Shown here piece by piece: positions 32,430-43,168 of a stretch of 64,000 nt of DNA. The stretch is from Xestospongia muta. Lineage: Eukaryota; Porifera; Demospongiae; Haplosclerida; Petrosiidae. A program made the position numbers and the translations under genes. A model generated the notes under the pieces. That model did no database searches and was not told the origin of the DNA. It saw only the letters and a list, made by a program, of their open reading frames with translations. The DNA is taken from positions 20,747,245 through 20,811,244 of the forward strand of contig OY848917.1 of NCBI GenBank assembly GCA_963693285.1, written 5' to 3'. Each line of letters opens with the position of its first letter. Position 1 is the stretch's first letter.

Positions 32430-34650
32430 CTCTAACAATTCACTATTTACATTCTTAATATGGCCCCAATGTTATGCACATACCATTCAGTAATGATACA
32501 GAATAATCATGACATTCTTTACATCACATTCTAAATTACTAGTTTAGTGTACTACTGCACTTTAGACGTGCATTTTGAAAGATTGATCAACTCTTATATT
32601 TTTAGCTATAGTAAATGTAAGAAACTTTGGGATGATAATAATATGTCTATGAATGATATTATTGAGATTTTTGTTATACTAATTTTGTCATGTTTACTTT
32701 CGAAGCCTAAGCAGTATATGTTCCATCCTTGTTCCAACTGACTATACATACCACAGTGCTTTGAAAGTTTGTCAATGCCTTGATCAACTCTTGTTATTGT
32801 TCTGGTGAGACAGAACACACGGCAAGTGAATCTTCTGTAACCTGTAAACTTTCTTCAGAAGACAGCTATTGAAGTAGCTGACCAAATGAAAAGGAAAATG
32901 CACTTTTGTGGCTATAACAATAATCAATGTGGATTATACTCACCCTAATATGAACTCTTAACTTCTTTTTAATAAATATGAATATTTGTGTAACATGAGA
33001 TTTGTATCACTTAATTGTCTATGGCATAAAATTGCATAAAGCTAGTTGTATTATCAGATTTGTTGAATACATGGTGTTATATTAAAGATTTTGATTTTAA
33101 TGATTGCATAAGATTTTGATATGTATAGTGTAAAAGGTTCCAAAAAGTAATGGAACAGATAGCATGTTTTTTAGTGGTATGCTGTTGATCAGTTTTCTAA
33201 TCCACTATTATACATGGACACTTACTTTGTATGTATATAATATATGTGATATATTCGCAAGGTGAGGTCATAAAAAGACCTACATGTATAATTTGTCCAT
33301 CACTAAATGTGTGAGAGTATAGTGAGTGACATATCAAATTTATATATTTGGTAAAACCAAAGCAATGTTGAATTCCACCATTGTGCATGTTCTGTGGCAT
33401 ACTAAAGGGGATATTTGATGATTGTTACCTTTAAAAGCCACAAAAATATTCCACTGACATCACACATGACTATTTACAAGTCTACAACTCAGTTTGTGCT
33501 ACAACTCTGTTTGTGTTGCTATTCTCATCAAACATAAAATAATGATACACTCCTGATTATATGTACCATCACATTAATTGATTATATACTCCATTATTGT
33601 TAAAGATATCATCTAAAACTTTAATACATACATTCAGTAAACATGTGATCAAAATGACGTTTTGTAAACAAGTGATACTTAAATGTTAGGAAATAGAAGG
33701 GAATATTGGCACTTCTTATAGCACTCACATTTAACATTTCACTACTTATATTCTTCTCATGGCCCCAAGCCTATGCACATTCCATTCAGTAATGATACAT
33801 AATACTAGTTTAGTGCACACTACAGCAGTTTAGTCCTCTATTTTGGAATATTGATCAATTCTTATAGGTTTTTTGGATACAAATTGTCCTCGTAAGTATA
33901 AGAAACTTTGGGAGGATAACGATATGTCTATAGATGATACTGAGATCTTATCATACCAACTTTGTCACGTTTATTCTAGAAGTCTAAACAATGCTTCCAC
34001 TTCTGCTCCAACTTACTATGCACACCATAGTCATTTGAAAACTTGTCAATGCCTTGATCAACTTTTGCAATAATCTGTACATAATGTTTTACTTATTTGT
34101 TACTGTTATTGTTCTACTGAGTCAAAATTACATAAAGCTAGTTTTATTATCAGGTCTGTAGGTGTTGTATTAAAGAATTTGATTATGATGATTGCATAAG
34201 ATTCTGATATACATAATGTAAAAGACTCCAGAAAGTGGTGGAACAGATAGCATGTTTTTCACTGGCATGCTGTGGATCAAATTTTTATTACATTATTATA
34301 CAAAAGCATTTGCTTTTTGTGTGTCTGTGCGTGTGATATTTGTAAGGTGAGGTCATAACTGCATGTATGGTTACAACTAGACCTACATGTAATTTGTGCA
34401 TTACCAAATGTGTGAGAGTCTACTGACATATTAAATCCACATATTTGGTAAAACTTGTGGTTTTGCTCAGGAGATACTGATAATTATTAAGCTTATGACT
34501 GCCTAGATAATAATAATGTTGAATTCCACCATTATCTTTGGCATACTAGAGGGATATTTAATGAATGCTACCTTTAATAGCCACAAAAATATTTCACTGA
34601 TATCACATGTGACAGTATGTAAGTCTACAACTCTATTTGTGCTAGCTATA
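32430..34650. repeat. Tandem duplication of about 1.2 kb
   Basis: About 32,430-33,530 and 33,715-34,650 share order and wording (cactattt/cactacttacattctt, tggcccca, cagtaatgata, the LWDDN exon, agattttgatatgtatagtg/agattctgatatacataatg, gtgtgagagt, tatttggtaaaac). Divergence is moderate. Each copy carries the Argonaute LW(D/E)DN exon. Confidence 0.8.
33880..34072 (+). pseudogene. Second copy of the Argonaute PIWI-end exon
   Basis: One open frame: NCPRKYKKLWEDNDMSIDDT then EILSYQLCHVYSRSLNNAST then SAPTYYAHHSHLKTC, with a stop at 34,070-34,072. It retains the YQLCHxY and APTYYAH landmarks better than the first copy at 32.6 kb, but has no following AI(E)VAD...MHFC exon that I can see. Confidence 0.7.
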
Positions 34651-34655
34651 TCCAC

Positions 34656-35300
34656 TTGAACAGCCTCATATGATCTGCATATTTCTTCTTCATAATTATT
34701 CCTTATAAACAGGAGGTCTCGAAGGAATTGTGGTCAATGGAAGTGATCATGGTGGTGATATTGTCGCTGACCTGAATGTCTAGTCACGAAGCAGACAACT
34801 CATGTTAAACCTGTAAAAATAATATTAAGGGTTAGACCCTGTTCATTCATTCATCGGTCATCAAGCTTACAATTTATTTAGTATGCTAGTTTCACATAGC
34901 ACACCCAACCACCAATTCTTATTACGAGAGAGGAAATTGTTCTTTGTGGGTACTAGGTAGGCCTGTCGGTGTAAAAAGATCACAAGAAACATTTCTAACT
35001 CTTAAATTTTCAGTTTTCACACACTACAACTGTAAGTCTTCTACTCAGGCTAAATAGTAAGAATAGTAAGCCACATATAATATATATCACAAAGAGGTCA
35101 TGTTTGTATTCTGAACATAATATCCATAAATTCTACCTCTTACATATTTTGTTGTTTTGTCCAGTAGAAGTGTAAGTTATACATTGTAGTTACCAAAGTA
35201 AAACAATGACAGAGAGCATAAGTACAAAATCTGAGAGTTCAATATCATGGTGGTACATAGTAACTATGTGTTTGGTCAATGGAAAGAAATTGACAACTAG
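34656..35300. other. Spacer before the second pogo-like element
   Basis: A short open piece near 34,714-34,785 (GLEGIVVNGSDHGGDIVADL) follows an AG and ends in a stop; I recognise no family. I could not find the left terminal inverted repeat of the 35.3-37.8 kb element. Confidence 0.35.
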
Positions 35301-35309
35301 TGTAGGCAG

Positions 35310-37800
35310 TAAAAAGGACCATCAGTGAGACATGCAGCAGAACAGTATGGCATTCCAAGCTCAACATTATTAAGTGATCGCATCACTGGTAAAGTTAAAT
35401 TTGGAGCTCATAGTGGACCAGAACGGTACTTGTCAAGTGAGGAGGAGAAAGAACTTGTCAGTTTTATCTGTCAATCAGCGAGAATGTGATATGCTAAAAC
35501 TCAGACAGAAGTTTTGGCAATAGTAGAAAATTTTCTATCTTCTAAAGGCAAAAAGGTTACTGTCTCTAATGGGTGGTGGTTGTCATTCAAGAAAAGACAT
35601 CCTACCATAACTCTCAGAACTGTTGAAAAGCTGTCATATGCATGTCCTGTAGCCAAGTGATTCAGGTATTATAAACAGACACTTTGATCTTTTGGAGCAG
35701 ACCCTATTAGAAAATGATTTAATAGATAATCCATCAAAGATTTTTAATTGTGATAAATTTGGTCTTTCACTTGATCATACTCCTTCATCTGTAATTGCTG
35801 TTAGAGGGCAGAAACATTCTCAAGCAGTAACTTCAGGAAAGAAAAAACAGACAACTGTACTAGCCTGTTTCAATGCAGCTAGTCAAGCCCTGCCACCATT
35901 GGTTATTCTAGGAAGGAAATCTCTAAATCCAGATCTTTCAAAAAATGAAGTACCAGGAGCTATGTATGGTTTAAATTCTAAAGGATGGATGGATTCTGAA
36001 ATCTTCCTGAACTGGCTCACACACCATTTTCTTGTCCATTCCCCATCATCAAGACCAATTCTGCTTGTTCTTGATGACCATTCTACTCATTACAATCCTA
36101 GCTTTGTAAGAAGAGCAGCTGAGGAGATGATAGTATTCTGCTTACCTCCCAACACGACCCACTTGACTCAACCCCTTGACAAAGGGATATTTGGTCCTTT
36201 GAAGACATACTAGAACCAGGAATGTCAGAGTTTTATGTCCAAGAATTCTGGCAGATACGTGACAGAGTATAACTTTATGCCATTATTTAGTAAGGCATGG
36301 TACCTCACTATGACTATACCAAACATTATGTCTGCTTCCGCACAACAGGTGTTTATCCATTTGACCGTAATGCCATTGAGGTGATTGACAGGACACCTCA
36401 TATTAATAATCCTATCTCCTTGACTGAAAGAACAGGACTAGGCTTTATCCCTCTATATAGCCCTGCTTGTAAATCTTCCACTCCCAGGTACAAGGCTATA
36501 ACCAAACCACCTGTCACATTCACAAGTGAAGAAATTGCCTGTTTTATTAGAAGGTATGAGGAAGAATATGACATCACTACTGATGAGTGTTACAATCTCT
36601 GGCTCAAGAAATACGAACGGTCTGATGAGTCTGATAGTTCTAAGTTATCTTGTGAGATGTCTCTTGAATCTTCACCTTCAACTAATACATCACCACCATC
36701 TAATCTTCTGCTTCGGGAAGCATCAAGTCAACCCAGATCTATTCTGAAGAAAATGTTTCATTTTCCAAAGTCTCACCCTCTTAGCACTGATTATGAGAAG
36801 ACATCTGCAAGAGTTCTTACCAGCTCAGAAAATATGAAAGCTTTAGAAGAGAAAGAGAATGAAAAGGAAAAGAGAAAATTGGAAAGAGAAAGAAAGCGAG
36901 AAGAGAAGCTAGAAATGATAAGAAAGTGAAAATGTGGGACAGTCAGTCAAGGTATTTACAGTGAATTTAAATGTCTCGCTTACTACAATAATAACAGGTG
37001 CTGATGAAAATATTGATCTTTATGAACAACCTTTACATAGTAAATCTATCATCTATCACACAGTTTGTCTTTAAATAAGCAAAGATCACAATTAGTATAC
37101 CAAATCTTCACTGAGGATGGATGTTTGTTGAACAGGGACTACTAAATATGGAACTAGTGTAGAAACTCGTAGGTGTGGAACTATAATAGTGTAGGAATTT
37201 GTGGGCGTGGAACTAGCGTAGGAATTTGTGGGCGTGGAACTAGCGTAGGAACTTGTGGGCGTGGAACTAGCACAACTAACAAATCTCAATCATGTAACTC
37301 ATCTCCAAGTAAGACATATACATGTACTATTTTAATGAATATTAATATATAGGTACTAATGGTTGAATAGGGTCTAGAACTAATGCATCTTCTAGGCGTG
37401 GAACTAGTGTAGGAACTTGTGGGTGTGGAACTAGTGCAGCTGACAAGTGTCAATCACATAACTCATCTCCAAATAAGGCATATACATGTACTATTTTACT
37501 GAATATTAATGTATAGGTACTAATGGTTGAATAGGATCTGGAACTAATGCATCTCGTGGACGTGGAACTAATGTAGAAACTAGAGAGTCTCCTGAGCATG
37601 ATTATAATATACTAGATGGCTCTTTATCTCCTGCTCTTAGTGCCAGAAGTGATACAGTTTGTCCAACTTGTGACACCAACTTCAATAAAGATTGGATGGC
37701 TTGTGACACTTGGTTCCACATAGAGTGCACAAGTATTCCATTGGAAATGTACTCTAAAATTCATACAATGACTTGGTTTTGTTGTGAATGTGAAGTCTAA
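35310..37800 (+). pseudogene. pogo-like transposase with Arg-Gly-Thr repeats and PHD finger
   Basis: Seen in order: VRHAAEQYGIPSSTLLSDRI (HTH), VTVSNGWWLSFKKRHPTITL, then 35,692-36,213: IFNCDKFGLSL (first Asp), LLVLDDHSTHYNPSF (second Asp; the usual Gly is Asp), PPNTTHLTQPLDKGIFGPLK (third Asp). After a TAG, FMPLFSKAW and, after another break, FRTTGVYPFDRNAIE and TGLGFIPLYSPA; a coil KEKRKLERERKREEKLEMI to 36,900; then Gly/Arg/Thr repeats; and at 37,640-37,800 a PHD finger CPTCDTNFNKDWMACDTWFH...WFCCECEV with its own stop. Known: psq HTH plus DDE_1 is the pogo/Tigger/Jerky plan; the PHD addition is unusual. Stops at about 35,488, 35,659 and 36,211 disable it. No protease module is present. 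Confidence 0.88.
37130..37560 (+). repeat. 27-bp coding repeats in a duplicated segment of about 185 bp
   Basis: The word gtgggcgtggaactagcgtaggaa repeats with a 27-bp period (nine residues, GRGTSVGTC-like), and a segment of about 185 bp including an intron-like stretch (catatacatgtactatttta...atataggtactaatgg) occurs twice, at about 37,250-37,380 and 37,435-37,560. It lies in the linker between coil and PHD of the pogo-like element. Confidence 0.75.
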
Positions 37801-37830
37801 GTTTTGTTTAGTAATAAAACACTGATAAAA

Positions 37831-38396
37831 GAAAATCTAGCAGAACATGTTTCTGTGGCTCCAAATCTGTGACAAGGTACAGAACACTGTATATACTTAT
37901 TTTACAGGTACAGTAATTGTAATAGAGTTAGTGCAACTTATAAAAAGTTTATGATCTGACATTGGTAACTTTACAACACAAATAAGCTTAACTGTACCTC
38001 CTTTTATGAGATACTGTCTAATATTAGTGGCCAATGACTTCCTTTGAAGAGGTCCTTCCAAAATTTTGATGATCTTTCTCCAAGAAGTTGGGGTTGGTTG
38101 GTTGTTGAGCCAATTCTGGAGTGTTTTGGACAACTTGACTTGATCAGAATAATCTTTAGTATGCAAACCATCAAGAGTATTATCATCAACTCCAAGTAGG
38201 CCGACAATCTCATACCATTTAGAAGAAACTGGAGACAGAAAATCTAGCAGAACATGTTTCTGTGGCTCCAAATCTGTGACAAGGTACAGAACACTGTATA
38301 TACTTATTTTACAGGTACAGTAATTGTAATAGAGTTAGTGCAACTTATAAAAAGTTTATGATCTGACATTGGTAACTTTACAACACAAATAAGCTT
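37831..38396. repeat. Two identical 159-bp direct repeats
   Basis: 37,831-37,989 and 38,238-38,396 (beginning gaaaatctagcagaacatgt, ending aataagctt) are identical by eye, 407 bp apart. They bracket most of the death-domain exon of copy 2 and start right after the pogo-like element. Confidence 0.9.
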
Positions 38397-38546
38397 CTGA
38401 AATTCATATTAAACATTTTCTTTAGGATGGACACTAGCTTGCAATTATTGTGTTTTAGAAAAGAGTGAACAAAAGTTTATCCAATAAAAAAGTGAAAAAG
38501 GAATAGATTTGCAAGTTAACTATCTTTCTACATCATTCTTAGACAG

Positions 38547-38580
<34 letters not shown>

Positions 38581-38944
38581 GGTTACTATGACAACATGAA
38601 ATTAGCCAAATTTCACTAAGTTAGTAGTATTAATTAAGTCAAAAAATTCATTAATTTCATAAAGATAGCATGCACCTTGTGCATAAGGACTTTTACATTA
38701 AAAAGAGTAGGGAGTTGTATGTAATATATCAATTGTGTCAATATAAAATAATTGTGTAAAAATGTTTAATAATTTCAAACTCACCCAGATTAGGTGTGTC
38801 ATCTAACCTTTCAGACACTAATAGGAGATATTATTTAATAAAACAAGTAGCCACTAACACTATACACACTATACACAAACCTTTAAAAAGTTGCTCAGAT
38901 ATCCTTTCAATATCACTTTCATTTAATGGTGGATAACCAAGATC
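37897..38944 (-). pseudogene. Second copy of the Roc-gene 3' end (death domain)
   Basis: Seen: exons 38,881-38,944 (DLGYPPLNESDIERISEQLF), 38,785-38,817 (VSERLDDTPNL) and 37,897-38,270 (LEPQKHVLLDFLSPVSSKWY, GLLGVDDNTLDGL, WLNNQPTPTSWRKIIKILEG). They align in order, phase and intron content with 43,169-44,097. The reading frame runs past the usual stop into a duplicated tail and ends at 37,897-37,899. No Roc-COR exon lies upstream of it; instead an unrecognised open frame and AATF/P-element pieces follow. So it is a partial segmental copy. Confidence 0.85.
38547..38580. repeat. (TA)n microsatellite
   Basis: About 13 TA units followed by tttatata; absent at the matching place of the 43.7-kb copy. 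Confidence 0.95.
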
Positions 38945-39035
38945 CTATAACAGAATGTTGTATAAGTATAATGCAGTAGAGAATGTATGAATGTATCGCT
39001 GCAGTTTCTAAGTTATCTGTAAATCCTATGCCAGG

Positions 39036-39482
39036 TTAGGCCCAGCTATGATGTTTTATTGCAAGAAAATTTATTAACATTCCAGAAGGTGTGGTTATAA
39101 AATGGTAAGCTTTGTTTTTCTGTATATGCTCATTAATTGTTGCTTGATTTTTAGCTTTGTCATGTCTGTGAAGCAGTAACTGAGTAATAGTATCATTCAA
39201 TTGCCAAGCAAGATTAAGTGCTAAATTCGTGATGAAAAGTTTCTCTGAGTCTTTACATGACGCTTTAAAATGTATAAATATTTCATATACAAAATTTATT
39301 GTAACTTGAAGATGAAACGTTCTTTGGAAACGTCCCGTAATACAAATATAAATCAATATATTATCTATTAGTAGCAGTTTTTTCAGTGCTATGAAACGTT
39401 TCCTGAATGTGTCACTTTGCTCAAGTCCATGTATAATCTTGAAAACACTTTTCAGAACTTTTATGACGATTGCTTCGACCAA
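39036..39482 (-). CDS. Unrecognised 148-codon open frame
   Basis: Begins MVEAIVIKVLKSVFKIIHGL and ends FLAIKHHSWA. It is rich in hydrophobic and basic residues and is longer than most chance frames in this AT-rich DNA, but I see no domain, no splice partner and no second copy. It lies just upstream (minus sense) of the second death-domain copy. It could be a real short exon or chance. Confidence 0.25.
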   Translation of the reverse strand: MVEAIVIKVLKSVFKIIHGLEQSDTFRKRFIALKKLLLIDNILIYICITGRFQRTFHLQVTINFVYEIFIHFKASCKDSEKLFITNLALNLAWQLNDTITQLLLHRHDKAKNQATINEHIQKNKAYHFITTPSGMLINFLAIKHHSWA

Positions 39483-39755
39483 TGGCCTTCTGTCTTGCTG
39501 ATGCGTGGTCCTCTGAGATTGTCTACAACATACTAAAAAATCTCCACATTAAGTTTTTTACTTTTCGAGAAACGGCACCTTCAACTCTGCAGCCTGAAAA
39601 TTCTTTTGCGAGTTTTAAGCTTAGGTTTTCATTGACGATGTTCTTGATACTACTGTTGTAAAGTCCACAAGTTTTTCTATTCGTTGCTAAACGTTGGTAG
39701 CTGCTAATGCTTCGGTTGCCAAGTTATAGCAGTTCAAAGGTAACAGGCAGTGCAG

Positions 39756-39789
<34 letters not shown>

Positions 39790-39790
39790 T
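39756..39790. repeat. (CA)n microsatellite
   Basis: cacaca run broken by one tata. Confidence 0.95.
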
Positions 39791-40073
39791 GACAGACTAC
39801 AGTAACCTCACTTTGTGCCCACGCACAGCGAGGTTAAAGATTATTTAGACTTTGATGGTCTGGGTATAAATATAAGGAGAGTGTGTTTGAGCTTTCTTCC
39901 TGCAAAATAGTTATCATGGAGTTCATTAGTACAAAGAGAAATGGCAGAGCATTAGTATATCAAGGCTACAAATATGTCATTAATAGGAGAGGACGAGATG
40001 GGAGAATATTTGGATGTATATGTACAACATTTGCTTTATTAGATTTAGAAATCAAATGGAGTTGGAAGTTTAC

Positions 40074-40316
40074 CTGACACTACTCCCCATTCTTGTTGTA
40101 GATGATGTCTTGAAATAGGTCAGCCTCCATATTATTTGTCATCTTCCTCCAATATCATGGCACGTATTGATCTCCGTCCATAGTGTCGTTAACATCTTCG
40201 CTATAGTCGCATACTTTACCAACGTCGATTTCGTCTTCAAAATCATTTGAAAGTGGATTACTAAGCTCGGCTACTTGCTCGGTTAATGACAACTTTTCTT
40301 TCCTTCTAGACATCAT
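40074..40316 (-). pseudogene. AATF: Second AATF first exon, damaged
   Basis: Reads MMSRRKEKLSLTEQVAELSN, FEDEIDVGKVCDYSEDVND from ATG at 40,314-40,316, then shifts frame relative to the copy at 19.95-20.18 kb and meets a stop. The donor (CAG|GTAAAC) and the 5' flank (ggtggagattaga) are shared with that copy. No other AATF exon is seen nearby. Confidence 0.75.
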
Positions 40317-40479
40317 GTACAAGTCTTTTGCACGTGGTCAACTTTAATGGGTGGAGATTAGAGAGTAGGCTTTAGGACGTGACCATATCGTGAACCAGAA
40401 TAGTCTCGTCCCCAGACTGCTTCATTCGGGGGAAGTGGCAGCATAGATAATAGAGGGAGTAAAGAATATAGAAGAATGT

Positions 40480-41130
40480 GGCCCTTAAGGTTATTGTGAT
40501 TACTTGTGATGGTTCTGCCCCAAACAGGAAGGTTTTTTTTAAATGCATGCTCCTGCTATGAAGAAAGGAAGTGTGGTATATAAGACACTAAATCCTTATG
40601 TTATTAAAGATAAGAGGGGAAATTTTCTTTATGTCAGATGTACCACATCTTAAAACAACTCGTAATTGTTTTAATTTGGACACAATTATACACGACCTCT
40701 TTGGGTGAGTATATATCACAAAGCCTTAATATAACCATTTTTTCCAGAATAATGGAAAGCACATTAGCTGGAATCATTTACAGAGATTGTATGAAAAGAT
40801 TCACTTTTCATTTGGTCTTACTCTACTTCCAAAGTTGAAAAGGCCAGGGAACACTTACAACTAAACTCATATTTACAAATGAGAGTCAACTTGGCTGCTC
40901 AAGTAACTGTTTAGCAATATTGTTCTTAATTATTAAGGTCATTAACGTTTAGGTATTAAGCTCCTCTGGACCAATACATTTGAATACTATGGTTTAGAAG
41001 AAATCAAAGAGACAGAAACATTTGTTAGATATTTGATAAATTTATTGACTGTCTCATGTGGTGTCCTTCAAAGAGCAAACATATCAGAAAGCCAAATTTA
41101 CAGCCATATTCACAACCAGATGAATTTTGT
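40480..41130 (+). pseudogene. P-element-like (THAP9-type) transposase fragment
   Basis: Seen across frames: VITCDGSAPNRK, KKGSVVYKTLNPYVIKDKRG, FMSDVPHLKTTRNCFNL, NNGKHISWNHLQRLYEK, LTLLPKLKR and LQLNSYLQMRVNLAAQVT, then ALKLLWTNTFEYYGLEEI and ETETFVRYLINLL. Known: DGxxPNRxFF, DvPHLiKTtRN and the WxHi..L...pKL..xHi...MxVxlAaQv series are landmarks of P-element/THAP9 transposases in this order. Frame changes and missing parts make it inactive. A THAP finger at 11.7 kb could be the head of the same kind of element, but it is 29 kb away. Confidence 0.8.
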
Positions 41131-41134
41131 ATGT

Positions 41135-41360
41135 ACAAATGCAATTGAAACCATTGCGGGAGTAGGTGTGGCATCTCCTCCCAGCAAAAACAGAAAAAGT
41201 TGAAAATTTATTTTTGCTGATCTATTAAGGTGTATAGTTGATCATATTATTCATATTCACATGTATTTTATATACACAAATACAGTTGAGACTATTGCAG
41301 GAGTAGATGCTGTGTCTCCTCAAAGCAAAAATGGAAAATTTTGAAACATTTATTTTAGCT
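41135..41360 (+). repeat. Duplicated short exon-like segment
   Basis: Two copies of about 90 bp, each preceded by gtacaaa/acacaaa, read TNAIETIAGVGVASPPSKNR and NTVETIAGVDAVSPQSKNGK and end in a stop. They directly follow the P-element-like fragment and may be its C-terminal exon in duplicate. Confidence 0.55.
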
Positions 41361-43160
41361 ATACATATCTTCCTCTATCTGGTACTTTTAACAATAATTT
41401 GAGCTGGTCATGTAAAGCTAGTGCATAAATACTAAAATTATAAATAATCAGTATTACTATCAGTCATGTGGACATCCACAATAACATTGATCTTTCATTA
41501 TTTTTGATATTTGCGATTAAAATATCTGGCTGTTCTTTGGACATGTAGGCTTAATCTAGCATAGCATGACCACTCCCAAGAAAGGTCTGGTCAAAATAAT
41601 AAACTGATTTGTATGTGTCCAGATATGTGAATCCCAATGAACAAGTCCCATATCACAATACTCACAATGCCTCCAATGCTTATCGCTATGCAGTCTATAT
41701 AATATAGCTAGGCCACAGTGAAGGTTTGGGGCAATGATGACTTTGTTATAATATGAGTCAGCAATATCTATACTCTGCATTTAGCATGTATTTCAAGTGC
41801 TTACAATCCTAACAAATCATCTATCAAACTTATCACAACGAGTAGGAGGTAATAAAACTATCATGTGGCAGTTGGCCACTCATATTTGTACACCAGAGAC
41901 AAGTTGATCTATTGATTTAAATCAAAACATATCCCTTGTAGGGTAGGGATAGATATACCAGTCTAAGGTTAGTTGTTCATTTTGCAGTAAATCCAAGGCT
42001 GAACTTCATTTACAAAGTTCTGGCAGTGAAACACAGTTGGCATAGCTGACTGCCATATTCTCAGTTCGTACATTATATACCGAAATAACCTAGAAGTGAA
42101 CCAAGGATATTTTCATATTCGTATGTAAGCAACACAGTCTCGCGTAGCCAGCCCCTCCCCCCTGCAGGTAGGAAGGGCTGGCTACGCGAGACTAACCCAA
42201 AACATAAACCTTTCACGTGCAACCACTGCTTCCAGCCTCACATTCAAATGATCCGATTGAGTTGGCATTAGGAATGTCTATGATGTCATTTTCTTAGGAA
42301 TGTGAGTCCCAAGAATATGAAGCTAACTTCAGCTATAAGGCTCCCATGTATGCTCTATTTGCCAAAAGACATACAAAAAATTTTACTACAAACATTTACA
42401 TTGTTATCAAAGTCATGTGGATTTTAAATTTTGATGTAAACAAATTCAAAGGTAATACAAATACAAAGAATCTATATAATTATACTTAATTACTGTTATT
42501 ATATACTATGTTATTAAAAGTGTCAAAATGTCAATGTATAGAAAATGAACCACTTTAGTTTACAAAGAAAAAACAATTGTGCAAAATTTGAGGAATACCT
42601 GTAATAAAACAAATGGAAAAAATGGTAAAATTTGGTCATACATTAATTGAAATAGCTATCATTAACATGATATATCTGTCATAAATATTATGGATCTTTT
42701 AAGGAAGTATAGTAATAAATTATACCTCTTGCATTTAGCAGTTATTACTGAGTTGCATGAGATCCAGTAAATGTATCTCCCACATCTAGAAAAAATTGAG
42801 ATGTAAAACAAAAGGTCATTAAATTTAATACAAAATGGACAAGACCAAGACAATGTGAGATTCAGTTATGTTGGTCAATGTGTTGTATCGAGTTGTAGCA
42901 TAAATCAATGGTACAAACTAGAACCACTATGCTATTACTAGCTCTACCAGTATAAGTCTGTACACAATTTTGTATAAATACTAATTCCAAAAATAATTAC
43001 AACTATTGATTTTAACAAATATATTAAGTCAGTTGTGTTTTAGCAGTTGTAGAGATAGCACAACAAAACAAACATGACCCTATACTTTGGAGGTCTAAAC
43101 AATTCTGCCACATAGACAAGCTAATGGGGCCGGCAATTATACAAGGACATAAAACCCTCT
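41361..43160. other. Gene-free stretch with one GC-rich foldback
   Basis: No exon is supported on either strand. It contains the hairpin at 42,136-42,193. Confidence 0.5.
42136..42193. repeat. GC-rich foldback with perfect 19-bp arms
   Basis: AGTCTCGCGTAGCCAGCCC faces its exact reverse complement at 42,175-42,193, with a 20-nt loop. It is much richer in G+C and CpG than its surroundings. A related word (agtctcgtccccagact) stands alone at about 40,403. Confidence 0.9.
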
Positions 43161-43168
43161 ACATAATA

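Larger units (their letters stand above)
28037..32948 (+). pseudogene. Argonaute (PIWI domain) C-terminal exons
   Basis: Seen on the plus strand: about 28,037-28,122 ends FFSDGISEGQFEA at a gtaag donor; 28,711-28,757 continues VRLNEIGTIQEIWQ after an AG; about 32,614-32,750 reads KCKKLWDDNNMSMNDI and then a frame-shifted counterpart of the TYQLCHxY region; about 32,854-32,948 reads AIEVADQMKRKMHFCGYN and stops at 32,946-32,948. Known: Argonautes end RDGVSEGQF...(Q/H)YxxLWDDNxxSxDE...LTYQLCHxYxR...APxYYAH...ending near MYFC. The order fits. Exons for the QKRHHTRLF part between 28.8 and 32.6 kb are not found; integrase and Ulp1 scraps (plus strand) and a death-domain exon (minus strand) lie there instead. 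The PAZ and MID regions are not visible upstream. It is probably a broken copy. Confidence 0.6.

Noticed and set aside
37092..37289. Minus-strand frame with STPTNSYAS repeats
   Set aside because: Shadow of the plus-strand Gly-Arg-Thr repeats; nothing else supports the minus strand.
38547..39790. Microsatellites as functional elements
   Set aside because: Simple TA and CA runs without context suggesting function.
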